Shown here: positions 33,129 to 40,712 of the stretch, in pieces
Numbering within the stretch: position 1 is the first letter of the stretch
How the letters are laid out: every line of letters begins with the position of its first letter
From: Massilia eburnea
GTDB lineage: Bacteria; Pseudomonadota; Gammaproteobacteria; Burkholderiales; Burkholderiaceae_D
Direction: 5' to 3'
Assembly: GCF_009720745.1 (NCBI RefSeq)
Contig: NZ_WNKX01000021.1
Location: forward strand, 1-64,000
Length of the DNA: 64,000 nucleotides
Notes under the pieces: model-generated
The model's database searches: none
What the model was told of the DNA's origin: nothing
What the model saw: the letters and a program-made list of their open reading frames with translations, nothing else
Program-made: the position numbers and the translations under genes

Positions 33129-36100
33129 TCAGTGGGTCCCTTCCAGTTGCGGGGCGGTTTCTACCGCCGGGGATTTCTTCTCAAGGCGCTTGGCCAGGGT
33201 GCGCAGCAGGACGTAGAACACCGGCGTCAGGAACAGGCCGAAGAAGGTCACGCCCAGCATGCCGGCGAACACCGCCACACCCATGGCATGACGCATTTCG
33301 GCGCCTGCACCATGCGAGAACACCAGCGGTACCACACCCATGATGAAGGCGATCGACGTCATCAGGATCGGGCGCAGACGCAGGCGGCAAGCTTCCAGTG
33401 CGGCCTGCAGGATGGTGCGGCCATGGTCTTCCAGCTCACGCGCAAATTCCACGATCAGGATCGCGTTCTTCGAGGCCAGGCCAACCAGCACGAACAGGGC
33501 GATCTGCGTGAACACGTTGTTGTCGCCGCCGGTCAGCTTGACGCCGATCAGGGCGCACAGGATCGACATCGGCACGATCAGGATCACGGCCAGCGGCAGG
33601 GTCCAGCTTTCGTACTGGGCAGCCAGTACCAGGAACACCAGCAGCACGCACAGCGGGAACACGTAGATCATGGTGTTACCGGCCAGGATTTCCTGGTAAG
33701 TCAGCTCGGTCCATTCGTAGCCCATCCCTTTCGGCATGGTTTCCTTGACGATTTCTTCCAGCGCAGCCTGCGCCTGGCCGGAGGAGAAACCAGGAGCCGG
33801 GCCGCCGTTGATTTCAGCCGACACGTAGGCGTTGTAGCGCTGCACGCGGTCCGGGCCATAGCTGTCCTTGACGCGCATCAGCGACGACAGCGGGATCATC
33901 TCGCCCTTGCTGTTGCGGATCTTCAGCTGCGCGATCTGCTCGGCTTGCGAACGGAACGGCGCGTCAGCCTGCACGCGCACCTGGTAGGTACGGCCGAACT
34001 GGTTGAAGTCGTTCACGTACAGCGAGCCGAGGTTGATCTGCAAGGTCTGGTAGATCGACTGCAGCGGCACGCCCAGTTGCTTGGCCTTGGCGCGATCGAT
34101 GTCCGCGAACAGCTGCGGCACATTGATCTGGAAGCTGGAGAACACGCCGGCCAGGCGCTTGTCCTGCCATGCCTTCATCTGGATCGCCTGGATGGTCTTG
34201 TACAGCTCATCGTAGCCGGCGTTGTCGCGGTCCTCGATCATCATCTTGAAGCCGCCGGTGGTGCCCAGGCCGTTGACTGGCGGTGGCGGGAACACCATCA
34301 CGAACGCATCCTGCACCACGCCCATGCGCTTGTTGATTTCCGCGGCGATCGCTTCGCCCGACTGGGACTTGTCGGTACGCTCGTGGAATGGCTTCAGCGT
34401 GGTGAACACGATACCTGCGTTCGGCGCATTGGTGAAGCCGTTGATCGACAGGCCTGGGAATGCCACGGATGCTTCCACGCCTGGGATCTCCTTGGCAATG
34501 TCGGACATCTTGCGGATCACCTGGTCGGTGCGTTCCAGCGAGGCAGCGTCAGGCAGCTGGGCAAAGCCCACCAGGTATTGCTTGTCCTGGGCCGGCACGA
34601 AGCCGCTCGGCACCAGCTTGAACATGATGCCAGCAGCAACAGCCAGCACCAGGTACACCACGACCGAAGCGGACTTGCGCTTCAGGACGCCCGACACGCC
34701 GGTTTCATAGCTGTGCGAAGCGCGGTTGAAGAACTTGTTGAACCAGCGGAAGAAGCCGCCGAACAGTTTGTCCATCACCCGGGTCAGCGCATCTTTCGGT
34801 GCGTCGTGCGGGCGCAGCAGCGAGGCCGACAGGGCCGGAGCCAGGGTCAGCGAGCAGAAGGCCGAAATGACGGTCGAAATGGCGATGGTCAGCGCGAACT
34901 GGCGGTAGAACTGGCCGGTCAGGCCGGATACGAAGGCGATCGGCACGAACACGGCGCACAGCACCAGCGCAATGGCGATGATCGGGCCGGACACTTCCTT
35001 CATGGCCTGGATCGTCGCATCGTGGGCCGACAGGCCGTTGGCGATATTACGCTCCACGTTCTCCACCACCACGATCGCATCGTCCACCACGATACCGATT
35101 GCCAGCACAAGGCCGAACAGCGACAAGGTGTTGATCGAGAAGCCGAAACCGATCATCACCGCAAAGGTACCGACGATCGACACAGGCACCGCGATCAGCG
35201 GGATGATCGATGCGCGCCAGGTCTGCAGGAAGATGATCACCACCAGCACCACCAGCGCCACCGCTTCCAGCAGGGTGTGGATCACGGACTTGATCGATTC
35301 ACGCACGAACTGGGTCGGGTCGTACACGATGTCGTAGGCCACGCCTTCAGGGAAGTCCTTCTTCAGTTCTTCCATCTTGGCGCGCACATTGGAAGACAGT
35401 TCCAGCGCATTGCTGTTCGGTGCTTCGAAAATACCGATACCGACTGCCGACTTGTTGTTCAGCAGCGAACGCAGGGAGTAGCTGTTGGAGCCCAATTCAA
35501 TGCGGGCCACGTCTTTCAGGCGGGTCAGCGCACCATCTTCATTGGTCTTGATGATGATGTCGCCGAATTCCTCGACGGTGCTCAAGCGGCCCTGGGTATT
35601 CACGGTCAGCTGGAAGTCAGCCGACTTGGACGGCGCAGCGCCGATCACACCGGCAGCCACCTGCACGTTCTGCTCGCGGATCGCGTCGACCACGTCGGAG
35701 GCGGTCATGTTGCGGCCAGCGACTTTCTGCGGATCGAGCCAGACGCGCATGGCGTAGTCGCCGGCGCCGAAGATCTGCACGTCGCCCATGCCTGGAATAC
35801 GGGCCAGCTGGTCTTTCACGTTCAGCACGCCGTAGTTGCGCAGGTACAGGTCGTCGTAACGGCCGTTCGGCGACAGCAGGTGGACCACCATCGTCAGGTT
35901 CGGCGAGCTTTTCACCGTGGTCACGCCGATCTGGCGCACTTCTTCCGGCAGGCGTGGCAAGGCGCGCTGCACGCGGTTCTGCACCGCGGTTTCAGCCTTG
36001 TCGACGTCGGTGCCGATCTTGAAGGTCACGGTCAGCATCAGCGCGCCATCGGAGGTGTTTTGCGAGGACATGTACAGCATGCCCTCGACACCGTTGATCT

Positions 36101-36308
36101 GCTCTTCGAGCGGCGCGGCGACGGTTTCCGCAATCACTTTAGGGTTCGCGCCGGGGTAGACGGCGCGCACCACGACCGATGGCGGCACCACTTCCGGGTA
36201 TTCGGAGACGGGCAGCTTGAAGATCGAGATCAAGCCCGCTACGAATACAATGATCGACAAAACCGCCGCGAAGATCGGCTTATCGACAAAGAAACGTGAG
36301 AAGTTCAT
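33129..36308 (-). CDS. RND multidrug efflux permease, HAE1 family (MexF/OqxB-like)
   Basis: A 1059-aa inner-membrane proton antiporter with 12 predicted helices and two large periplasmic loops. The N-terminus (MNFSRFFVDKPIFAAVLS) and SEYPEVVPPSVVVRAVYPGANP are closest in style to MexF and OqxB. The proton-relay Asp pair is in GIVVDDAIVVVENVERN. It exports drugs and aromatic compounds in the MexF group. It lies between adaptor (4 bases upstream) and outer-membrane factor. Full length, no frame breaks. Confidence 0.96.
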   Translation of the reverse strand: MNFSRFFVDKPIFAAVLSIIVFVAGLISIFKLPVSEYPEVVPPSVVVRAVYPGANPKVIAETVAAPLEEQINGVEGMLYMSSQNTSDGALMLTVTFKIGTDVDKAETAVQNRVQRALPRLPEEVRQIGVTTVKSSPNLTMVVHLLSPNGRYDDLYLRNYGVLNVKDQLARIPGMGDVQIFGAGDYAMRVWLDPQKVAGRNMTASDVVDAIREQNVQVAAGVIGAAPSKSADFQLTVNTQGRLSTVEEFGDIIIKTNEDGALTRLKDVARIELGSNSYSLRSLLNNKSAVGIGIFEAPNSNALELSSNVRAKMEELKKDFPEGVAYDIVYDPTQFVRESIKSVIHTLLEAVALVVLVVIIFLQTWRASIIPLIAVPVSIVGTFAVMIGFGFSINTLSLFGLVLAIGIVVDDAIVVVENVERNIANGLSAHDATIQAMKEVSGPIIAIALVLCAVFVPIAFVSGLTGQFYRQFALTIAISTVISAFCSLTLAPALSASLLRPHDAPKDALTRVMDKLFGGFFRWFNKFFNRASHSYETGVSGVLKRKSASVVVYLVLAVAAGIMFKLVPSGFVPAQDKQYLVGFAQLPDAASLERTDQVIRKMSDIAKEIPGVEASVAFPGLSINGFTNAPNAGIVFTTLKPFHERTDKSQSGEAIAAEINKRMGVVQDAFVMVFPPPPVNGLGTTGGFKMMIEDRDNAGYDELYKTIQAIQMKAWQDKRLAGVFSSFQINVPQLFADIDRAKAKQLGVPLQSIYQTLQINLGSLYVNDFNQFGRTYQVRVQADAPFRSQAEQIAQLKIRNSKGEMIPLSSLMRVKDSYGPDRVQRYNAYVSAEINGGPAPGFSSGQAQAALEEIVKETMPKGMGYEWTELTYQEILAGNTMIYVFPLCVLLVFLVLAAQYESWTLPLAVILIVPMSILCALIGVKLTGGDNNVFTQIALFVLVGLASKNAILIVEFARELEDHGRTILQAALEACRLRLRPILMTSIAFIMGVVPLVFSHGAGAEMRHAMGVAVFAGMLGVTFFGLFLTPVFYVLLRTLAKRLEKKSPAVETAPQLEGTH

Positions 36309-36311
36309 TGT

Positions 36312-37520
36312 TTATTCCTTGTTTTTCTTGGCTTCGGTGGCGGCCACTTTTTCGGCTGCCATCGGGTCGAAGGTCATTTCAACCATTTGCGGCGTGATCG
36401 GCGCACCAGGACGCACGCGCTGCAGGCCGTTGACGACGATCTTCTCGCCCGGCTTCAGGCCGTCGCGCACCACGCGCAGGCCTTCGATGTTCGGGCCCAG
36501 CACCACCGGACGGTATTCCGCCTTGTTGTCGGCGCCGACCACGAACACGAACTTGCGATTCTGGTCCGTGCCCACTGCGCGCTCGTTGATCAAGAGCGAA
36601 TCGCGGGTGGCGGTGCCGCCATCCAGCTGGACGCGGGCGAACAGGCCTGGCACCAGTATGCGGTCCTTGTTGTCGAAGGTGGCGCGCATGCGCACGGAGC
36701 CGGTGTGGGTATCGAGCTGGTTGTCGACGAATTCCAGCTTGCCCTCATGCGGGAAGCCGGCTTCGTTGGCCAGGCCGACCTTCACGGCAACCGGCTGGCC
36801 TTTGTGGGCCTGGCCGCCCACGCGCAGGAAGGTGTCTTCGTCGCCGTCGAAGCTGGCGTAGATCTTGTCCAGCGATACGACGCTGGTCAGCACGGCGTTC
36901 GGGTCAACCAGGTTGCCGAGGGTGATCTCTGCCTTCGACACGCGGCCGTTGATCGGCGATACCACCTGGGTGTAGGACAGGTTCAGGCGCGCCGCATCCG
37001 CTGCAGCTGCGGCGGCGCGGGCCGATGCATCGAGTTCCTTCAGCGCCGAGGCGCGTTCATCGAACTCGCGCTGGGCGATGGCTTTATCGGCCAGCAGCTT
37101 TTCAGCACGGGCCAGCTCCACTTTGGCCAGGTCGGCCTTGGCGCGCGCCGAAACGGCGGCGGCGTCGGCGCGGCTGGCTTCTGCCTGGAATGGACGCGGA
37201 TCGATCACGAACAGCACGTCACCCTTTTTCACCTCGCTGCCAGGCTTGAAGTTCACGGCAGTAATGAAGCCACTCACGCGTGGACGGATTTCCACGCGGT
37301 CGATAGCTTCGATACGGCCCGAGAATTCCTGGGTCTCTGCGACCGACTTCTGCACCACAACGGCTGCCGATACCGGCGGGCCGCCTGCAGCAGGGCCCTG
37401 GCTTTCGGCCGGCTTGCTATTGGCGTTGCAGCCGGACAGGATGGCCGCCGCCAAACCGCCCATCGCCAATGCGGCAACCAGCGGCCGTACAAGAGTGGAT
37501 TTTTGATTCATCTTCTTCAT
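36312..37520 (-). CDS. RND efflux periplasmic adaptor (MexE-like lipoprotein)
   Basis: A 402-aa membrane-fusion protein. The signal peptide ends in a lipobox (AAILSGC), so a lipid anchor is expected. Lipoyl and barrel regions are recognisable: EIRPRVSGFITAVNFKPGSEVKKGDVLF in parts, a coiled-coil hairpin near residues 110-180 (ARAEKLLADKAIAQREFDE), then VVSPINGRVSKAEI. The ATG at 37520 was chosen (AAGAGG upstream); ATG at 37511 is possible. First gene of the tripartite operon. No dedicated regulator is adjacent; the LysR at 38809 is a candidate. Confidence 0.93.
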   Translation of the reverse strand: MKKMNQKSTLVRPLVAALAMGGLAAAILSGCNANSKPAESQGPAAGGPPVSAAVVVQKSVAETQEFSGRIEAIDRVEIRPRVSGFITAVNFKPGSEVKKGDVLFVIDPRPFQAEASRADAAAVSARAKADLAKVELARAEKLLADKAIAQREFDERASALKELDASARAAAAAADAARLNLSYTQVVSPINGRVSKAEITLGNLVDPNAVLTSVVSLDKIYASFDGDEDTFLRVGGQAHKGQPVAVKVGLANEAGFPHEGKLEFVDNQLDTHTGSVRMRATFDNKDRILVPGLFARVQLDGGTATRDSLLINERAVGTDQNRKFVFVVGADNKAEYRPVVLGPNIEGLRVVRDGLKPGEKIVVNGLQRVRPGAPITPQMVEMTFDPMAAEKVAATEAKKNKE

Positions 37521-37620
37521 TCTTAACCTCTTGGGGGTGAGAGTAATAAAATTTGGCAAAAAGGAGCCCATGTGCCTCGCAGGCACTATTTTTTAACGAC
37601 TGTTTTTTGGTAAACCGGCT

Positions 37621-38466
37621 TTACGCCGACGGCTGTTCCGGGCCGTCGATGGCGCTGATAAAACTGGCCATCTCTTTCAACGCAAAGCCCCTGCACGCGC
37701 ATTCATTCCTGGCTCCCGGCTCCTGCAGTGGCGCCGGTGGCATGCGTCTGACTGTTGTCTTTACTCCGCAGGCGATCAGTTTCGCCCCGTATTGTTCTGC
37801 TTCGTCCCTCAGCGGGTCGTCTTCGGCCGAGAGGATCAGGGCCGGCGGTAAATTTTTCAGGCGGCTCGATTGCAGCGGCGACGCGTAAGGGTGGGCGCGG
37901 TCGGCGGCATTCGGCAGGTAGCCGCGGTAGGCGGCGGCGCAGGTATTCGCTACCTGCATCTTGTCCGGGCAGTTCGGCAGCTCGCGCATGGAACAGGTGC
38001 TCAGGCCAGGATCGAGCATCGGCATGATCAGGATCTGGCCCGCCAGCGCCGGGCCGCCGCGGTCGCGCGCCATCAGCGCCGACACTGCCGCCAGGTTGGC
38101 GCCGGCCTCGATGCCGGCCGTCAGCAGCTGCTTGCCGCTCCAGGCCAGCTTGCTCTTGTTCTTCTTGGCCCAGGCCAGCACGGCGTGGGCGTCTTCCACC
38201 GCAGCCGGGAACGGGCTGACGGCCGCCAGGGTGTAATTGGTCGCCAGGATCACGTGGCCAGGATTGCAAGTGACCAGGTGGCGCAGGAATTCGTCCGCCT
38301 CCTCCAGGTCGCCGGCGACAAAGCCGCCGCCGTGGAAGAAGACAATCAGCGCGTCGCGCTTGGCGGACGGATTCCCGGCCAGGTACAGGCGTGCGGCGAG
38401 CGGCCCCTGGGCCCCGCGCACTTCGAGTTCGCGGATCTTCAGGTCCGCCGGCGCCTGCGCCGTCAC
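37621..38466 (-). CDS. Alpha/beta-hydrolase (HSL-type) homologue lacking catalytic Ser and His
   Basis: A 281-aa protein. The oxyanion motif HGGGF (residues 45-49) and the acid-region AEDDPLRDEAEQY (Asp217) fit hormone-sensitive-lipase-like esterases. The nucleophile elbow, normally GDSAG, reads G118-I-E120-A-G122, so Ser is replaced by Glu. The region that should carry the catalytic His (usually GxxHGF) reads PPAPLQEPGARNE and has none. It is probably not an esterase but may be a binding protein. The GTG at 38466 overlaps the stop of the small gene upstream. The pump operon starts 100 bases downstream. Confidence 0.82.
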   Translation of the reverse strand: MTAQAPADLKIRELEVRGAQGPLAARLYLAGNPSAKRDALIVFFHGGGFVAGDLEEADEFLRHLVTCNPGHVILATNYTLAAVSPFPAAVEDAHAVLAWAKKNKSKLAWSGKQLLTAGIEAGANLAAVSALMARDRGGPALAGQILIMPMLDPGLSTCSMRELPNCPDKMQVANTCAAAYRGYLPNAADRAHPYASPLQSSRLKNLPPALILSAEDDPLRDEAEQYGAKLIACGVKTTVRRMPPAPLQEPGARNECACRGFALKEMASFISAIDGPEQPSA

Positions 38467-38642
38467 TCTTTCGCCTCCGCGGAGGCGTGGCCGCTGGCCG
38501 ATGCCAGCAAGGTGTGCGCCGGCGCCGCGCCAAAGCCTACCTGCGCGCCGTAAGAGTATTCATCGGTATACAGGACGCCTGCCAGGGCGATCGCGCCCAG
38601 CGCCAGCGATACCATTGCAAAGAATCCATCCCGGTTACTCAT
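38463..38642 (-). CDS. Small single-pass membrane protein, coupled to the hydrolase homologue
   Basis: A 59-aa product, MSNRDGFFAMVSLALGAIA at the start, with one helix at about residues 7-24 followed by a Gly/Ala/Tyr-rich tail and a charged end (SAEAKE). AAGGAG lies six bases before the ATG. Its stop overlaps the hydrolase start (GTGA). The promoter upstream has the long spacer of MerR-regulated genes. The family was not recognised. The start signal and coupling make it a real gene. Confidence 0.75.
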   Translation of the reverse strand: MSNRDGFFAMVSLALGAIALAGVLYTDEYSYGAQVGFGAAPAHTLLASASGHASAEAKE

Positions 38643-38671
38643 GACTGCTCCTTTTCTCTGTTACCGAAGCC

Positions 38672-38702
38672 ACTGTAATCTTTCCCATCGCGGGAAGGTC
38701 AA
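38672..38702 (-). promoter_or_regulatory. MerR-type promoter with 19-bp spacer and CueR-like dyad
   Basis: On the minus strand TTGACC and TACAGT are 19 bases apart, two more than the sigma-70 optimum. Between them lies the dyad ACCTTCC-N7-GGAAAGA (38679-38699), close to the MerR/CueR box ACCTTCC-N7-GGAAGGT. This architecture is the hallmark of MerR-family activation. No MerR gene lies in the window. Confidence 0.5.
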
Positions 38703-38775
38703 TAGCTTTTTCATGCTGCAATACGGTAATAATAAACTTCCACTAGAATAAGAAAAATACACTAATGTTGAATTG

Positions 38776-38797
38776 ATTGTTCAGAATCTCGAACAAT
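38776..38797. promoter_or_regulatory. Perfect LysR-type palindrome ahead of lysR
   Basis: ATTGTTC-N8-GAACAAT is a perfect 7+7 inverted repeat containing a T-N11-A core. It ends 11 bases before the LysR ATG. A site over the leader of its own gene suits autorepression, and it also lies in the divergent region serving the small gene and hydrolase homologue. Confidence 0.6.
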
Positions 38798-38808
38798 GGG
38801 GTGGACTC

Positions 38809-39765
38809 ATGAATAAGCTGCAAGCAATGGAAGTCTTTGTCCAGGTGGTTGACGCCGGGGGCTTCACGCGCGCCTCGGAAACCCTGCAACTGCCCAAGGC
38901 CACCGTCTCCACCCTGGTGGCCAGCCTGGAAACCGCGCTGGCGGTCAAGCTGCTGCACCGGACCACGCGCCAGGTATCCGTCACCGCCGACGGCGCTGCC
39001 TACTATGAAAGATGCCTGCGCATCCTGGCCGACGTCAAGGATGCCGAGGAATCGCTGTCACGCACCCGCCTGAGCCCCAGCGGCCGGCTGCGGGTCGACG
39101 CGCCGACCGGATTGTCGAATGAAATCCTGGTGCCCGCCCTGCCCTCATTCTTTGAACAATACCCCGATATCCAGCTTGAACTCGGTTGCAGCGACCGGCC
39201 CGTCGATTTGATCGAGGAAGGCGTCGATTGTGCAGTGCGGGGTGGCCAATTGGCCGATTCCACGCTGATCGCGCGGCGCGTCGGCCTGCTCAATTTCGTC
39301 ACCTGCGCGGCGCCCTCCTACCTGGAACGCTTCGGCACGCCGACGCACCCGCGCGATCTGGAACGGCACCGCTGCATCAATTATTTTTCGTCCAAGACCG
39401 GAAAAATCTACAACTGGGATTACGCGCGCGACGGCGAGCGCATCGAAATGACCTTGCCTGGCATGGTCGCGCTGAACGATTCCAACGCCTACCTGACCGC
39501 AGGGCTGGCCGGCCTGGGTATCATCATGATGACGGACGTACAGCTGGACAACCACGGCGGCAATGGCAGCCGCCTGGTGCGCGTGCTGGACGACTGGATT
39601 ACCGACCCGCTGCCGATCCACGTGGTGTACCCTCAGAACCGCCACCTGTCGGCCAAGGTGCGTGTCTTCGTCGAATGGGTGGCGGACCTGATGGCCAGCC
39701 ACCCCCAGATGCGGCTGCGCCCACTGGCCAACGCCCCTGCCCTGCCTTTGGAGCTGACTGCATGA
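38809..39765 (+). CDS. LysR-family transcriptional regulator (first gene of lysR-dehydrogenase-kinase operon)
   Basis: A 318-aa regulator. The N-terminal winged helix-turn-helix (MNKLQAMEVFVQVVDAGGFTRA; KATVSTLVASLE in parts) is typical of the group lacking a strict PxxLS. The effector domain shows TAGLAGLGIIMM near residue 240. The ATG at 38809 was chosen because homology starts there. Its stop overlaps the dehydrogenase start (ATGA). A perfect palindrome sits just upstream. Targets are unknown; candidates are the operon itself and the divergent membrane-protein/pump genes. Confidence 0.92.
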   Translation: MNKLQAMEVFVQVVDAGGFTRASETLQLPKATVSTLVASLETALAVKLLHRTTRQVSVTADGAAYYERCLRILADVKDAEESLSRTRLSPSGRLRVDAPTGLSNEILVPALPSFFEQYPDIQLELGCSDRPVDLIEEGVDCAVRGGQLADSTLIARRVGLLNFVTCAAPSYLERFGTPTHPRDLERHRCINYFSSKTGKIYNWDYARDGERIEMTLPGMVALNDSNAYLTAGLAGLGIIMMTDVQLDNHGGNGSRLVRVLDDWITDPLPIHVVYPQNRHLSAKVRVFVEWVADLMASHPQMRLRPLANAPALPLELTA

Positions 39766-40712
39766 CCGAACGCCTTGTCTTCCTCGACCGCGACAGCATT
39801 ATCGCCGACATCCGCCGGCCGGCCTTTGCCCACGAATGGGCTGAATACCCGGCCTCCAGTGCAGCCGAAGCGATCGAACGCCTGCAGGGCGCAACGATCG
39901 CCATCAGCAACAAGGTGCCGCTGCGCGCCGAGGCGCTGGCCGCCCTGCCAAGCCTGAAGATGATCGCCGTCGCCGCCACCGGCACCGACATCGTCGACCT
40001 GGCCGCGGCGCGCGAACGGGGCATCACGGTATCGAATATCCGCGGCTATGCGCACGCGGCGGTGCCGGAGCATGCGTTCGCCCTGATCCTGGCGCTGCGC
40101 CGCCAGCTGCTGGCCTATCGCGCCGACGTCGAGGCGGGCCTGTGGGAGAAGTCGCCGCGTTTCTGCCTGTTCCACCACCCGATCCGCGACCTGCACGGCA
40201 GCCGCCTGGGCCTCCTGGGCTACGGCGACCTGGGCAAGCAGGTGGCCCACCTGGGCCGCGCCTTCGGCATGGAAATCGTGGTCCACACCCGCACGCCGAG
40301 CGACGACCCGAACGTACGCAACGTGAGCTGGGATGAGCTGCTGGAAACTTCCGACGTATTGAGCCTGCATGCACCGCTCACCGACGCCACGCGCAACATT
40401 ATCGGTGCGGACGAACTGGCGCGCATGAAGCCAAGCGCCATCCTGGTCAACACCGCGCGCGGCGGCCTGGTGGACGAAGCTGCGCTGGCCGACGCCTTGC
40501 GGCGCGGCGTGATCGCCGGCGCCGGCTTCGACGTGCTGTCCAAGGAGCCGCCCGTGCCCGACAACCCGCTGCTGCAGCTGCGCCTGCCCAACTTCCTGCT
40601 CACGCCCCATTCGGCCTGGGCCAGCGGCCAAGCCATGCAAGGCCTGGCCGACCAGCTGATCGACAATATCGAAGCCTTCATCGCAGGCCGTCCGGCCAAC
40701 CGCGTCGCATGA
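39762..40712 (+). CDS. D-2-hydroxyacid dehydrogenase (glycerate/hydroxypyruvate type)
   Basis: A 316-aa NAD(P)-dependent dehydrogenase. Nucleotide motif GLLGYGDLGKQV, then the catalytic triad by pattern: Arg (NTARGGLVDE), Glu (SKEPPVPDNPLL) and His (LTPHSAWAS). It reduces 2-oxoacids such as hydroxypyruvate or glyoxylate; the exact substrate is open. Its ATG overlaps the LysR stop and its stop overlaps the kinase start (ATGA at both ends), so the three proteins are made in coupled fashion. Confidence 0.92.
   Translation: MTERLVFLDRDSIIADIRRPAFAHEWAEYPASSAAEAIERLQGATIAISNKVPLRAEALAALPSLKMIAVAATGTDIVDLAAARERGITVSNIRGYAHAAVPEHAFALILALRRQLLAYRADVEAGLWEKSPRFCLFHHPIRDLHGSRLGLLGYGDLGKQVAHLGRAFGMEIVVHTRTPSDDPNVRNVSWDELLETSDVLSLHAPLTDATRNIIGADELARMKPSAILVNTARGGLVDEAALADALRRGVIAGAGFDVLSKEPPVPDNPLLQLRLPNFLLTPHSAWASGQAMQGLADQLIDNIEAFIAGRPANRVA

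Noticed and set aside
32703..36299. Plus-strand frame of 1198 codons opposite the efflux permease
   Set aside because: Very long but made of His/Gln/Arg/Asp-rich antisense sequence; the minus strand encodes an unmistakable RND permease.
37572..37586. Hairpin GTGCCT-CGC-AGGCAC followed by TATTTTTT on the plus strand
   Set aside because: It would terminate plus-strand transcription, but the genes on both sides are on the minus strand; the stem is only 6 bp and probably incidental.
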